DNA of 64,000 nucleotides from Hydrogenophaga sp. (GCA_030653975.1 JAURYH010000017.1:1-64000), one strand, 5' to 3'; shown: positions 9,820 to 19,228, numbered from the stretch's first letter. Numbers and translations are program-made. Notes: a model not told the origin generated them from the sequence alone.

Positions 9820-10447
9820 CCAGCGGTCCGTTGCCGGCCTGCAGATGGCCGGTGTCGGCCCAGCCCACCAGGCTCAGGCCTTCCGGCGTCCAGAGCAGGC
9901 GGTTGATGGCGGTGTTGGTCAGCTCCCAGCTGCGCGGCGCCTGCAGCTCCAGCCGGGTGGCGGCGCGGTAGAGGATGTCGAGCACGCCCCCGTGCACCGC
10001 CATCAGCAGCTGCTCACCGGGGTGGCGCGCGGCCAGCTCGTTGACCGCGGCCACCACGCGGGCCTGCAGCTGCAGCAGCGATTCGCCGCCCGGGGGGGCA
10101 AAGTCGGGCACGCGCTTGCGCCAGGCGGTGGACTCTTCGGGATAGCGGGCTTCAAGCTCGGTCCAGGTGTGGCCCTCGAAGCGGCCGAAACAGCGCTCGC
10201 GCAGGCCGGCGTGCGTGTGCACCGGCTGGTCGTGCCGGCGCGCGACGGCCCGGGCGGTTTCCAGTGCGCGGCTCAGATCGCTGGCATAGAACGCGTCAAT
10301 GGGTTCCTCGGCCAGCGCCTGCGCGAGCTGCGCCGCCTGCCAGCGGCCGCGCTCGTTGAGGTCGATATCGGTGTGGCCCTGGATGCGGGTGTCGTGGTTC
10401 CAGGCGGTTTCACCGTGGCGCACGGCCAGGATGCGGGTAACGTGCAA
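9803..10447 (-). CDS. Histidine phosphatase family protein (GpmB/CobC-like)
   Basis: A 214-residue phosphatase of the phosphoglycerate mutase superfamily. The catalytic RHGET motif lies near residue 10 (LAVRHGETAWN); the second histidine is in MAVHGGVLD. LRERCFGRFEG and the GRWQAAQLAQAL segment are typical of the GpmB-like branch. I chose TTG 10447 because RHGET then sits at the usual distance and AAGGA precedes it; longer reading frames would add atypical residues. Real substrates in this branch range widely (sugar phosphates, alpha-ribazole phosphate), so function is open. It heads a three-gene operon. Confidence 0.88.
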   Translation of the reverse strand: MHVTRILAVRHGETAWNHDTRIQGHTDIDLNERGRWQAAQLAQALAEEPIDAFYASDLSRALETARAVARRHDQPVHTHAGLRERCFGRFEGHTWTELEARYPEESTAWRKRVPDFAPPGGESLLQLQARVVAAVNELAARHPGEQLLMAVHGGVLDILYRAATRLELQAPRSWELTNTAINRLLWTPEGLSLVGWADTGHLQAGNGPLDEQTA

Positions 10448-10575
10448 GTGGGGTCCTTTTTTAGTATGGGTGGTCAACAGCGTGCACTGTACCGGGTTGC
10501 CTCTTGTCAGCAAAACCGCACGGAATGCTTCGCGTTGCGCGGGGGCCAGCGCACACTTTGCGACACAATCGCCGC

Positions 10576-12936
10576 ATGATGTCGCCTCCCTCAGCGCCGC
10601 TCGGGGATTTTTCCACCCTGTTCAATTTTTTGCCCATCGGCGCCTACCGCAGTTCGTCGGAAGGTGTGATGTTGCGCGCCAACCCGGCGTTGGTGAAGCT
10701 CAACGGCTACGCCTCCGAAGCGGCGATGCTGGACAACGTCAACCGGATTTCCAGCGACTGGTACGTGGTGCCGGGACGGCGGGGCGAGTTTCGCCGGTTG
10801 CTGGAACGCGACGGCTATGTACAGGGATTTGTGTCCGAAGTTTTGCGCCACCATGGTGGCCAGCGCTTGTGGGTCAGCGAGAACGCCCACGCGGTTCGCG
10901 ATGCCGATGGACACCTGCTGTATTACGAAGGCACGGTCGAAGACATCACCGGGGGCACACTCGCCCAACAGGCGCTGAGCCAGAGCGAGGAGCAGCTGCG
11001 CCAGATCACCTCGCAGATACCGGGCATGGTCTTTGTGGTGCATGTGACACCCGAAGGGCAGCGCAGCTACCGGTATGTGAGTTCGGGAGTGCGCGACATC
11101 TACGGCTTCGATCCCGAAGACCTGCTGCGCGACCCGATGCTGATCGCGCGATACCGGCATCCCGACGACGAAACCCAGCTCGAAGGGGACATGCACCAGA
11201 TCAGCCAGGGTCCGGTGAACCTCGGCGGTGAGTTCCGCATCGTATTGCCCGACGGGCAGATCAAGTGGGTGTTTCGGCGGTCCTGCACGGTGTCTTCCGA
11301 TGCCACGGGTTTTCTGCGCGTCGGTGTGTTGCTGGACATCACCGAACGCAAGGCCGCGGAAGCGGCGTTGCGCGAGAACGAGGCCCTGTGGAAGCTGGCG
11401 CTGGAGAGCGCGGGCGATGGCGTCTGGGACTGGGACCTCGTGACCGGAGAGGAGTTTTTCTCCAGTCGCATCCAGGCCATGTTCGGCTTTGCCGACGGCG
11501 AACTGGCCAACCTGGTCGAAGCGCTCGACAGCCGCACCCACCCCGACGACGTGGCGCAGATGCTGATCGACCGGACGGCGCACTTTGACGGCCGCGCACC
11601 GGTCTACCGCAACGAACACCGTGTGCGCTGCAAGGACGGTTCGTGGAAGTGGGTGCTGTCGCGCGGTATGGTGATCGCGCGCGACGACGCCGGCCGCCCT
11701 CTGCGCATGGTCGGTACGCACACCGACATCACCGAGTTCAAGCAGGCCGAGGAGCAGCAGCATGTGCTGGAGGCGCAACTGCGCGAGTCGCAGAAGATGG
11801 AGGCCATCGGCACGCTGGCTGGTGGCGTGGCGCACGATTTCAACAACCTGCTCGCGGCGATCATGGGCAACCTGGCGCTGGCGCGTGAAGACGTCGGCCC
11901 CGATCACCTGGCCCAGGAAAGCCTGCAGGAAATCAGCCGTGCGGCCATTCAAGCGCGCCAGCTGGTGCAGCAGATCCTGACCTTCAGCCGCCGCCAGACG
12001 CAGGCCATGCGGCAGCAGCCGCTCGCGCCCCTGGTGCAGGAAACGCTGGGTCTGCTGCGTTCGCTGTTGCCCGCCGGCGCGCGCCTGGACACCCTGCTGT
12101 CCCAGGCGCCGCTGGTGGTCAACAGCGATGCCACACAGGTGCAGCAGGTCCTGATCAACCTGTGCTCCAACGCCTGGCAGGCGCTCGAAGGCCGCACCGG
12201 CGTGATCTCGGTGGCCCTGGAAGCCGCGCGGCTCGATGCGGCACAGGCCTTGCAGCTGGGGGATCTGCCCGCGGGTGCGTATGCCTGCCTGAGCGTGACC
12301 GACAACGGGCCCGGCATGAACGCCGAAACGCAGCGGCGCCTGTTCGAACCCTTTTTCACCACCAAGCCACCGGGGGCCGGCACGGGTCTGGGGCTGGCGG
12401 TGGTGCACGGGATCGTCAAGGCGCACCGCGGCGCGATCGCGGTGCACAGCCAGCCCGGTGAGGGCACGCGCTTTGACGTCTACCTGCCCCTGGCCGTGGA
12501 AGCCGAAGCGCTGCAGCCGGCACCGGAGGTCGTGCCAGCGCCCGGACCGAACGTGTCCGAGGCTGATGGGCGGCACGTGGTCTACATCGACGATTACGAG
12601 GCGATGGTGTTCCTGGTCGGCCGGCTGCTGCGCAAGCAGGGTTTTCGTGTCACCACGTTCGAGTCGGGCGAAGCTGCGCTGGCCTGGTTGCGCACCCACG
12701 ACGATCCGATTGATCTGGTGGTGACCGACCAGAACATGCCCGGCCTGTCGGGTGTGGAGGTGGTGCGCGAGATCGGCCGCCTGCGGCCGGGGCAACGCGT
12801 GGCCATCGTCTCGGGCCATGTCAACGACCAGCTGCTGGCCGAGGCGGCTGCGGCAGGCGTGAGCGACGTCCTGGGCAAGCAGGACAGCATGGACGCGCTG
12901 GGTGAAGCCATCCGCCAGCTGCTGGAAGCGCGCTAG
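10576..12936 (+). CDS. Hybrid sensor histidine kinase with three PAS domains and a C-terminal receiver
   Basis: A 786-residue soluble sensor kinase without evident transmembrane segments. PAS-type modules occupy about 10-120, 130-255 and 260-390; each ends in a PAC-like segment such as VGVLLDITERK or VGTHTDITEF. The dimerisation and phosphoacceptor domain has GGVAHDFNN with H420. The ATPase domain has LINLCSNAWQAL, DNGPGM and GTGLGLAVVHG. A receiver follows at about 660-786 with phosphoacceptor D718 in VVTDQNMPG; the usual KP pair is GKQD here. No response regulator lies beside it, so its partner is unknown. ATG 10576 is followed by a second ATG. Confidence 0.92.
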   Translation: MMSPPSAPLGDFSTLFNFLPIGAYRSSSEGVMLRANPALVKLNGYASEAAMLDNVNRISSDWYVVPGRRGEFRRLLERDGYVQGFVSEVLRHHGGQRLWVSENAHAVRDADGHLLYYEGTVEDITGGTLAQQALSQSEEQLRQITSQIPGMVFVVHVTPEGQRSYRYVSSGVRDIYGFDPEDLLRDPMLIARYRHPDDETQLEGDMHQISQGPVNLGGEFRIVLPDGQIKWVFRRSCTVSSDATGFLRVGVLLDITERKAAEAALRENEALWKLALESAGDGVWDWDLVTGEEFFSSRIQAMFGFADGELANLVEALDSRTHPDDVAQMLIDRTAHFDGRAPVYRNEHRVRCKDGSWKWVLSRGMVIARDDAGRPLRMVGTHTDITEFKQAEEQQHVLEAQLRESQKMEAIGTLAGGVAHDFNNLLAAIMGNLALAREDVGPDHLAQESLQEISRAAIQARQLVQQILTFSRRQTQAMRQQPLAPLVQETLGLLRSLLPAGARLDTLLSQAPLVVNSDATQVQQVLINLCSNAWQALEGRTGVISVALEAARLDAAQALQLGDLPAGAYACLSVTDNGPGMNAETQRRLFEPFFTTKPPGAGTGLGLAVVHGIVKAHRGAIAVHSQPGEGTRFDVYLPLAVEAEALQPAPEVVPAPGPNVSEADGRHVVYIDDYEAMVFLVGRLLRKQGFRVTTFESGEAALAWLRTHDDPIDLVVTDQNMPGLSGVEVVREIGRLRPGQRVAIVSGHVNDQLLAEAAAAGVSDVLGKQDSMDALGEAIRQLLEAR

Positions 12937-13006
12937 CGTGCAGCACCACCCCACCAGGGATTGCAGCGCCGGGCAGCGACCCGCGCAGCGGTGGAGCCTC
13001 GGAGGA

Positions 13007-13024
13007 TTCACCCCGCAGGGTGAA
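13007..13024. terminator. Small hairpin between convergent genes
   Basis: TTCACCC-CGCA-GGGTGAA forms a 7-bp stem with a 4-base loop in the 108-base gap between the sensor kinase and the convergent lipoprotein gene. There is no clear T-run on either side, so it is only a weak terminator candidate. Confidence 0.35.
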
Positions 13025-13044
13025 GGCGCAAGGGGCCTTGTTCT

Positions 13045-13734
13045 TCAGCGCGGCAGGTCGATGTTCACCTGCCGGGCTCCGGCGGGTGGTGTGGGGAAGC
13101 CCTGAAGGGCCGCATCAAGCATGGCGCCCCAGAGTTCGGGGCTGCTGTTCCAGCGGCCGTCGTGGGCGGCGTGGGTTTCATAGACCACCTGGCCACTGTC
13201 TGCGTGGCGGACCAGCAGCGAGACCTTGCGCTGGTAATAGGGCCAGTCCATGGGCATGAACATGGGGGTCCAGATCACCTGGCCGCTGCCGGTGACCACA
13301 TGGTCGCGACCCGCGAATCCGAAGCCACCCCAGCGCCGGTCCCAGGGGCTCTCCCAGGGCGCATGCGGCAGGCGCACCGTGGCGGCGCCGACCTGCACCG
13401 TCCAGACAGCGGGCGCGCCGCTGTTGGCCAGGGTCCAGCCGACCTTGCCCAGGGACGCCTGTGCGAGCCGTTCCAGCGCATCCTGGTCGGTGGCGGCCTG
13501 GCCTTGTTTCTGGGACGGCAGGCGGTCGAAACGGTACGTCTGGGGCGCCTGTGGTACCGCGGCCAGCGGCTGGCCGCTGCGGGTGGCATCGCTCCAGCGC
13601 GGGAAACTTTCCACCGCGTTGTCCACCCGGTAGACGCTGGCGCAGCCGCCCAGCGCCAGCAGGCTCAAGGTGGCCAGCAGGCCGCGCCAGCGTCCGGTGG
13701 CGCGCTGCGGGCCAGAGCTTGTGTGGGTTTGCAT
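13045..13734 (-). CDS. DUF4136 domain lipoprotein
   Basis: A 229-residue putative lipoprotein. The N-terminus has a signal peptide ending in the lipobox LALGGCAS, so Cys becomes the lipidated residue. The rest resembles DUF4136: TYRFDRLPS, LERLAQASLGKVGW, then a Trp- and Gly-rich middle and HDGRWNSSPELWGAMLDAAL near the end. DUF4136 proteins are envelope lipoproteins of unknown role. ATG 13734 has AGGAG upstream; an earlier in-frame start at 13773 lacks one. Confidence 0.8.
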   Translation of the reverse strand: MQTHTSSGPQRATGRWRGLLATLSLLALGGCASVYRVDNAVESFPRWSDATRSGQPLAAVPQAPQTYRFDRLPSQKQGQAATDQDALERLAQASLGKVGWTLANSGAPAVWTVQVGAATVRLPHAPWESPWDRRWGGFGFAGRDHVVTGSGQVIWTPMFMPMDWPYYQRKVSLLVRHADSGQVVYETHAAHDGRWNSSPELWGAMLDAALQGFPTPPAGARQVNIDLPR

Positions 13735-13793
13735 GGGCACGTCTCCTGTGCGGGGGTTGTGTCGCGCCCACATAGGGCCCCGGTTCCCCGGTT

Positions 13794-14714
13794 TCAGAGC
13801 GCGGCGATGGGTATGACCGAGCGGGCCGGTACTTCGTTCCCGGCTTCGTCGTCGGCCACGGGCGGGGCGGTATCGGGCAAAGGTTCTTCGTCGAACGCCT
13901 TGTCGCCGTTTTCATCGGCTTCGCCGGTGACCTTGATGCGCTCGAAGGGAAACAGCTGGCGGTCCATCAAATGGCTGGGCACCACGTTCTGCAGCGCGGT
14001 GAGCATGTTCTCCAGCCGGCCGGGAAACTTCTTGTCCCAGTCGCGCAGCAGGTTGCCCACCTGCTTGCGCTGCAGGTTCTCCTGACTGCCGCAGAGCGTG
14101 CAGGGGATGATGGGGAACTGCTTGACCTCGGCCCAGCGGATCAGGTCTTTTTCGGGCACGTAGGCCAGCGGCCGGATCACCATGAACTCGCCGTTGTCGC
14201 TGACCAGCTTGGCCGGCATGCCCTTGAGCTTGCCGCCGAAGAACATGTTGAGGAACAACGTCTGCAGCATGTCGTCGCGGTGGTGGCCGAGCGCGATCTT
14301 GGTCGCGCCCAGCTCCCTGGCGACGCGGTACAGGATGCCGCGGCGCAGCCGGCTGCACAGGCTGCACATGGTCTTGCCTTCGGGAATCACCTTCTTGACG
14401 ATGGAGTAGGTGTCCTGCGTCTCGATGTGGTGCTTCACGCCGAGCTTGGACAGGTACTCGGGCAGGATGTGATCGGGGAAACCGGGCTGCTTCTGGTCGA
14501 GGTTGACCGCGATGATCTCGAAGTTGATCGGCGCGCGCGCCTGCAGCTTCAGCAGGATGTCGAGCAGGCCATAACTGTCCTTGCCCCCCGAGACGCAGAC
14601 CATCACGCGGTCGCCTTCCTCGATCATGTTGAAGTCCACGATGGCGCGGCCGACTTCGCGGCACAGGCGTTTTTCCAGCTTGTGGTTTTCGTGGGCGGTT
14701 TTTTCGGGATTCAT
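13794..14714 (-). CDS. ttcA: tRNA 2-thiocytidine biosynthesis protein TtcA
   Basis: A 306-residue PP-loop ATPase that thiolates cytidine 32 of certain tRNAs using an iron-sulfur cluster. The PP-loop SGGKDS is at 42-47. The two cysteine pairs that hold the cluster are CSLC (117-120) and CTLC (205-208). LGHHRDD between them is the family signature. The acidic C-terminal tail is unconserved. Transcribed leftward; the AAA ATPase gene and a repeat lie upstream. Confidence 0.97.
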   Translation of the reverse strand: MNPEKTAHENHKLEKRLCREVGRAIVDFNMIEEGDRVMVCVSGGKDSYGLLDILLKLQARAPINFEIIAVNLDQKQPGFPDHILPEYLSKLGVKHHIETQDTYSIVKKVIPEGKTMCSLCSRLRRGILYRVARELGATKIALGHHRDDMLQTLFLNMFFGGKLKGMPAKLVSDNGEFMVIRPLAYVPEKDLIRWAEVKQFPIIPCTLCGSQENLQRKQVGNLLRDWDKKFPGRLENMLTALQNVVPSHLMDRQLFPFERIKVTGEADENGDKAFDEEPLPDTAPPVADDEAGNEVPARSVIPIAAL

Positions 14715-14768
14715 GGCAGCAACTCACAGTACAAAACAGAAACGCCGGCGTGAAGGGCATTCAAACCC

Positions 14769-14844
14769 GGGAACGCCGCGGAACCGGCTTCGCCGGGCCG
14801 CCAGCGTTGCCCCCTGGGGGGGTAGCGCGCAGCGCTGCGGGGGG
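14769..14844 (-). repeat. Comamonad-type 3' stem-loop repeat, copy 1
   Basis: On the minus strand the element begins immediately after the TGA of the AAA ATPase gene with a C-run, then GCAGCGCTGC (stem 1), CCCCCCAGGGGG-like stem 2, and CCGGCGAAGCCGG (stem 3). It is one of eight related copies in the window. Confidence 0.85.
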
Positions 14845-16026
14845 TCATTCCAACTCCGGGATGATGCGTCTCATGAACGCGTCGAACATGGGCACGGTGA
14901 AGGCCGTGTCGCCGTGGTTGGGGCTCCAGACCATGCCTTTGCCGATCAGCGCGCTGCGCGTGGGGGCCAGCGACGACACCTTTTCGTTCAGGCAGTCGGC
15001 GATGTCGCCCGACCGGTGCGGGCCTTCGCCGAGTTCCGCCATGGCCCGCAGGTACTTTTTTTCCTTCGGCGTGCAGCGGTCGAAACGCACCCGGAAAAAG
15101 CCCTCGTCCAGACCGGCGATGGCCGTGACGCTGGCCTTGCGCACGGCGTCGATGCCGATCGGGCTGGCGTCGGCCGCCAGCCAGGTGTGGCTGCCCCAGG
15201 CCTGCAGGAAGTAGGCGTAGCCCTGGGTCACGCGCAGGATCTCGGCCAGCGCTTCGGGCGTGATGGCGACGCCTTCGTCCAGCAGCGGCTTTTCGATCGC
15301 CTGTGCCGCGTCTTGCGGCGCCAGGGCGCCGATGAACGGGAAGTCGAACAGGCGCTCGGCGTAGGACTTGGAATTGCCCATGAGCCCGCGCAACTGGGGC
15401 AGGCCGGCGCCGACCAGCACCACCGGCAGCCGGCGCTGCTCGGTGCGGTGCATGGCGGTGATGAGGGCGGCGAGCTGCTCTTCGGGCACGTACTGCAGCT
15501 CGTCGATGAACAGGGCCAGCGCCGTGCCTGCCGCTTTGGCGGCCAGGCCCGCCTGTTCGAGGAGGGCCTGCAGATCGTGTTCGAGGTCGCCGTTGTCGGC
15601 CAGGCCGGGTTCGGGCTCGTAGTCGATGCCGACCTCGATGTCGTTGTAGGTCACTTTCAGGCGCCTGGCGAAACCGGCCAGCGCCCGCAGGCCGCGGATG
15701 GCGAAGGCCTTGGCCGCGTCGAGCTGGCTCAGGCGCAGCAGGGCCTGGCGCAGTTGCGGAGCCAGCAGCGCCGGCAGCGAGCGGCCTTCGGGGGCTTCCA
15801 GCCGCACGGTGTGGATGCCGGCGGCCTCGGCGTCGTCGCGCATGCGGTCGAGCAGCACGGTTTTGCCCACCCCGCGCAGGCCCACCAGCATCGCGCTCTT
15901 GGCCGGGCGCCCGATGCGGGCGCGCTCCAGGGCGATGTGCACGGATTCGATCAGCGTGCCCCGGCCGGCCAGCTCCGGCGGCGGTGTGCCCGCGCCGGGA
16001 GCGAAGGGATTTCGGATCGGGTTCAT
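14845..16026 (-). CDS. AAA ATPase-type ATP-binding protein with C-terminal winged-helix-like region
   Basis: A 393-residue P-loop ATPase of the ORC/Cdc6-like AAA group. Walker A is VGLRGVGKT near residue 48-56, Walker B is LALFIDELQ near 170, and sensor 1 lies in LVGAGLPQLRG. The last 100 residues (FDRCTPKEKKYLRAMAELG, then SGDIADCL) look like a winged helix. Such stand-alone proteins occur widely in proteobacteria without known role; some act in DNA or defence functions, but nothing here shows it. It splits the otherwise usual ttcA/folB neighbourhood, and has its own AT-rich promoter and a repeat at its 3' end. Confidence 0.85.
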   Translation of the reverse strand: MNPIRNPFAPGAGTPPPELAGRGTLIESVHIALERARIGRPAKSAMLVGLRGVGKTVLLDRMRDDAEAAGIHTVRLEAPEGRSLPALLAPQLRQALLRLSQLDAAKAFAIRGLRALAGFARRLKVTYNDIEVGIDYEPEPGLADNGDLEHDLQALLEQAGLAAKAAGTALALFIDELQYVPEEQLAALITAMHRTEQRRLPVVLVGAGLPQLRGLMGNSKSYAERLFDFPFIGALAPQDAAQAIEKPLLDEGVAITPEALAEILRVTQGYAYFLQAWGSHTWLAADASPIGIDAVRKASVTAIAGLDEGFFRVRFDRCTPKEKKYLRAMAELGEGPHRSGDIADCLNEKVSSLAPTRSALIGKGMVWSPNHGDTAFTVPMFDAFMRRIIPELE

Positions 16027-16042
16027 GGGTGAATGATACTGA

Positions 16043-16080
16043 AATTTGTCAAATTATAGAAAATCAGTAACTTTTCAAAC
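16043..16080 (-). promoter_or_regulatory. Candidate promoter with operator-like palindrome upstream of the AAA ATPase gene
   Basis: On the minus strand a perfect -10 TATAAT (16053-16058) lies 16 bases from GTTTGA (16075-16080). AATTTG-A-CAAATT (16043-16055, minus strand) is a perfect 6-1-6 palindrome overlapping the -10 and the likely transcription start. The stretch is strikingly AT-rich against its surroundings. A repressor binding there is possible but not identified. Confidence 0.55.
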
Positions 16081-16118
16081 TTCGCTTGATTTGAAGAGGT
16101 GGTGTGCTGTCCACCCAT

Positions 16119-16502
16119 TCACCACTGTCCGCTTTCCATGCGGATCGCCACTTCGCAGTCGTCAAAAATCTCCAGCTTGGCGATCTTCACGCGCACGCCG
16201 ATCACGCCCGGCAGCTGCATCAGGCGGCGCGTCAGCTTGCCGATCAGGCTCTCCAGCAGGTTGACGTGATCGGCGGTGCACTCGTCGATGATGATCTGGC
16301 GCACCTTGCGGTAGTCGAGCACATGGGAGATGTCGTCGTCGTGTGGCAGCAGCGGCTGGCTGCCCTGGTTGAGTTCAGCGTCCACCTGGATCGGCTGCGG
16401 GCTGGTCTTCTCGTGGTCGAGGATGCCGAGGTTGGCATCGAAGCGCAGGCCGGTGAGGGCCAGGATCTGGGTGCCGGCCTGCGGCGCGTAGGGTGTGGTC
16501 AT
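16119..16502 (-). CDS. folB: Dihydroneopterin aldolase FolB
   Basis: A 127-residue folate-pathway enzyme that cleaves dihydroneopterin to 6-hydroxymethyl-dihydropterin and glycolaldehyde. LALTGLRFDANLGILDHEK matches the family start, DYRKVRQII and the active-site region NLLESLIGKL are in place, and the protein ends in a strand with KLEIFDDCEVAIRM. It lies 24 bases downstream of the pteridine reductase-like gene in the same direction, so pteridine genes are paired. Start ATG 16502. Confidence 0.92.
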   Translation of the reverse strand: MTTPYAPQAGTQILALTGLRFDANLGILDHEKTSPQPIQVDAELNQGSQPLLPHDDDISHVLDYRKVRQIIIDECTADHVNLLESLIGKLTRRLMQLPGVIGVRVKIAKLEIFDDCEVAIRMESGQW

Positions 16503-16526
16503 GGGTCTGGGCCAGGGTGGCCTGGT

Positions 16527-17318
16527 TTACATCAGCGAAAAGTCGCGTTCGAAGCGCATCAGGTGCTGGCCGCCGTCGACCAGCAGCGTGGTGCCGGTGA
16601 TGGAGCGGTTGGCCAGCGCAAAGGCCACGGTCGCAGCCACGTCCTCGGGGGTGGACGAGCGGCCCAGCGGCGACTGGCGGTGCAGTTCGTTGAACTTCTG
16701 GTCGCTCAGCAGGTGGCTGGTGAGCGTGAGCCCTGGCGCCACGCCGACCACGCGCACGCGCGGCGCCAGCGCCAGCGCCAGCATGGTGTTGGCGGCTTCG
16801 AGCGCGGCCTTGGAGAGCGTGTAGCTGAAGAAGTCGGGGTTCTGGTTCCAGAGTTTCTGGTCCAGCAGGTTGACCACGGCGCCGTCGCGTTCGCTGCCTT
16901 GCAGGTGGGCGTGCAGCGCCTGCGCCAGCAGGATGGCCGAGCCGGTGTTGGCGCGCAGGTGCGTTTCCATCGCCGCGAAGCCGAAGCTTTGCGCGCTGTC
17001 GTGCTCGAACAGCGAGGCGTTGTTCACCACCGCGTCGACCCGGCCGAAACGCGCCACCACGGCCGGCAACAGGGCCCGCACACTGGCCTCGTCACCGAGA
17101 TCGGCGCAGAAGGACACCGCGCTGCCGGTGCGCCCGGTCAGCGCATCGCAGTCGGCGGCGGTCTGCCGCGCTTCGGCCACCGACAGCCGGTGGTGCACCG
17201 CCACGTTCCAGCCAGCGCGCGCCAGCGTGAGCGCGATCTCTCGGCCCAGGCGCCGGCCCGCGCCGGTGACCAGCACGGTGCGCGCAGCGGAGGTTTCGGT
17301 GGGGGAGGTGCTGGGCAT
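16527..17318 (-). CDS. SDR family oxidoreductase, pteridine reductase-like (FolM/PTR1 type)
   Basis: A 263-residue short-chain dehydrogenase. The NADP-binding start is VTGAGRRLGREIA, whose Arg residues resemble the TGxxxRxG motif of pteridine reductases. VNNASLF follows, then LLDQKLWNQNPDFFSYTLSK contains the Tyr and Lys of the active site; VVGVAPGLTL and the C-terminal GTTLLVDGGQHL complete the fold. Next to folB it probably reduces dihydropterin or dihydromonapterin (inference from context). Confidence 0.88.
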   Translation of the reverse strand: MPSTSPTETSAARTVLVTGAGRRLGREIALTLARAGWNVAVHHRLSVAEARQTAADCDALTGRTGSAVSFCADLGDEASVRALLPAVVARFGRVDAVVNNASLFEHDSAQSFGFAAMETHLRANTGSAILLAQALHAHLQGSERDGAVVNLLDQKLWNQNPDFFSYTLSKAALEAANTMLALALAPRVRVVGVAPGLTLTSHLLSDQKFNELHRQSPLGRSSTPEDVAATVAFALANRSITGTTLLVDGGQHLMRFERDFSLM

Positions 17319-17344
17319 GTCGGACCGTCTCGGATAATGGGCGG

Positions 17345-18496
17345 GTGAACACCGAATCTGTGAGCGAACCGTCGAGTTTAACGAGGGCCCTGCTGGCGCG
17401 CCTGCGCGAGGCCATCCACGCGGCGGGCGGCTGGTTGCCGTTTGACCGTTTCATGGCCATCGCGCTGTACGAGCCGGGGCTGGGTTATTACGCCAACCAG
17501 AATCCCAAATTCGGCCAGATGCCGGCGGGCTTGGCCGGGCAGGGCAGCGACTTCGTGACCGCGCCCGAGCTCACGCCCTTGTTTGGCCACACGCTGGCGC
17601 GCCAGGTGGCGCAGGCGCTGGTGGCGACCGGCACGGATGAAGTGTGGGAGTTCGGCGCCGGCACCGGTGCGCTGGCGCTGCAGGTGCTGGACGCGCTCGC
17701 CGCCATGGGCCAGGCGCCGCGGCGCTACACCATCGTCGATCTCTCGGGCAGCCTGCGCGAGCGCCAGCGCGAGACCCTGGCCCGGCATGCCGACCGAGTG
17801 CGGTGGGCCGACCAGTTGCCCGAGCGGTTCGAGGGTGTGGTGCTGGGCAACGAGGTGCTGGACGCCATGCCGGTGCAACTGCTGCACCGCGTGGGCGGGC
17901 AGGCCGAGGGGGTCTGGCACGAGCGCGGCGTGGCGCTCGACGATGGCGGTGCGCTGGTCTGGGCCGAGCGAACCACCGATCTGCGCCCGCCGCTGGACAT
18001 CGAAGGCCCGCACGACTACCTGACCGAGATCCACCCGCAGGCCGAGGCCTTCATCCGCACGCTGGCCGACCGGCTGCAGCGCGGCGCGGCGTTTTTCATC
18101 GACTACGGTTTTCCCGAGGCCGAGTACCACCACCCGCAGCGCCACATGGGCACGCTGATCTGCCACCGCGCGCACCAAAGCGACGACAACCCGCTGGCCG
18201 ACGTGGGCGAAAAGGACATCACCGCGCACGTGAACTTCACCGGCATCGCACTCGCCGCGCAGGACGCTGGCATGAGCGTGCTCGGCTACACCTCGCAGGG
18301 CCGTTTCCTGATCAACGCCGGCCTGATGGAGGTGTCGAAGGACGCCGGCCCGCGCGAGAACGCGATGCTCGGCAAGCTTGTGAACGAACACGAGATGGGC
18401 GAGCTGTTCAAGGTGCTGGCGCTGGCGCCGGCGGCCAGCGCCGAGGGTTGGGTGCCCATCGGGTTCACGGCTGGCGACAGGACACACCGTTTGTGA
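17345..18496 (+). CDS. MidA/NDUFAF7-type SAM-dependent methyltransferase
   Basis: A 383-residue class I methyltransferase of the DUF185 family. FDRFMAIALYEPGLGYYA and SDFVTAPELTPLFG are family signatures, then the SAM site VWEFGAGTGALALQVL and LGNEVLDAMPVQLL. The mitochondrial relative NDUFAF7 methylates an arginine of a complex I subunit; bacterial target is unknown. Start GTG 17345, 26 bases from the divergent SDR start, so both genes share a very short promoter region. Confidence 0.9.
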   Translation: MNTESVSEPSSLTRALLARLREAIHAAGGWLPFDRFMAIALYEPGLGYYANQNPKFGQMPAGLAGQGSDFVTAPELTPLFGHTLARQVAQALVATGTDEVWEFGAGTGALALQVLDALAAMGQAPRRYTIVDLSGSLRERQRETLARHADRVRWADQLPERFEGVVLGNEVLDAMPVQLLHRVGGQAEGVWHERGVALDDGGALVWAERTTDLRPPLDIEGPHDYLTEIHPQAEAFIRTLADRLQRGAAFFIDYGFPEAEYHHPQRHMGTLICHRAHQSDDNPLADVGEKDITAHVNFTGIALAAQDAGMSVLGYTSQGRFLINAGLMEVSKDAGPRENAMLGKLVNEHEMGELFKVLALAPAASAEGWVPIGFTAGDRTHRL

Positions 18497-18509
18497 ACAG
18501 GAAGCCGCC

Positions 18510-18704
18510 ATGATCCGCTGGATGATCGTCATCTTTCTGGCGCTGCTGCTGATCAGCTGGTTCACGCCGCTGCTGCAGAAGCTGGGTTTTGGCAAGCTGC
18601 CGGGCGATGTGCGCTTCAAGGCGTTTGGGCGCGAATGGTTCCTGCCCATCACCACCACCATCCTGCTGAGCTTCGTGGCCAGCCTGATCGGCCAGATCAT
18701 CTGA
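18510..18704 (+). CDS. DUF2905 small membrane protein
   Basis: A 64-residue protein with two hydrophobic helices (about 3-22 and 45-62) and the conserved middle LGFGKLPGDVRFK typical of DUF2905. Function unknown. It follows the methyltransferase by 13 bases and is likely cotranscribed. Confidence 0.85.
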   Translation: MIRWMIVIFLALLLISWFTPLLQKLGFGKLPGDVRFKAFGREWFLPITTTILLSFVASLIGQII

Positions 18705-18784
18705 GGTCCTTGATACCCCGCGGGGTGTCTTGAAATCGGCCGACAGGCATCCATCTGCGGACCAACCTGTCTGGAGTCTGAAAC

Positions 18785-19228
18785 ATGTCCACCGAATCCC
18801 TGCACATCGTCTGCCCCCACTGCCACACCACCAACCGCATCGCCAGCGCCGACCTCTCGGCCGCGCCCGACTGCGGGAAATGCCACCAGCCCCTGTTCAC
18901 CGGTCACCCGGTGGCGCTGGACGACGAAACGGCGTTTGAAAAACACATTGCGCGCTCACAGGTGCCGGTCTTGGTGGATTTCTGGGCCCCCTGGTGCGGC
19001 CCCTGCCGCGCCATGGCGCCGGCCTTCGAGCAGGCGGCGCAGCAACTGGAGCCCGGCATGCGCCTGGCCAAGGTGAACACCGAAGCCGCGCAGAGCCTGG
19101 CCGCGCGCTTCAACATCCGCAGCATCCCGACGCTGGCGCTGTTCGTGAACGGCCGCGAGGTGGCGCGCCAGCCCGGCGCCATGGGCGCGGCCGACATCGT
19201 GCGCTGGGCGCGTTCGCAGCGCGGCTGA
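18785..19228 (+). CDS. trxC: Thioredoxin 2 (zinc-containing)
   Basis: A 147-residue thioredoxin that reduces protein disulfides, especially under oxidative stress. An N-terminal zinc module has CPHC (C10, C13) and CGKC (C30, C33). The thioredoxin fold has the redox site WCGPC (C71, C74), the cis-proline segment SIPTLALF and a closing helix. The arrangement matches E. coli TrxC. ATG 18785 gives the conserved start. Confidence 0.96.
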   Translation: MSTESLHIVCPHCHTTNRIASADLSAAPDCGKCHQPLFTGHPVALDDETAFEKHIARSQVPVLVDFWAPWCGPCRAMAPAFEQAAQQLEPGMRLAKVNTEAAQSLAARFNIRSIPTLALFVNGREVARQPGAMGAADIVRWARSQRG

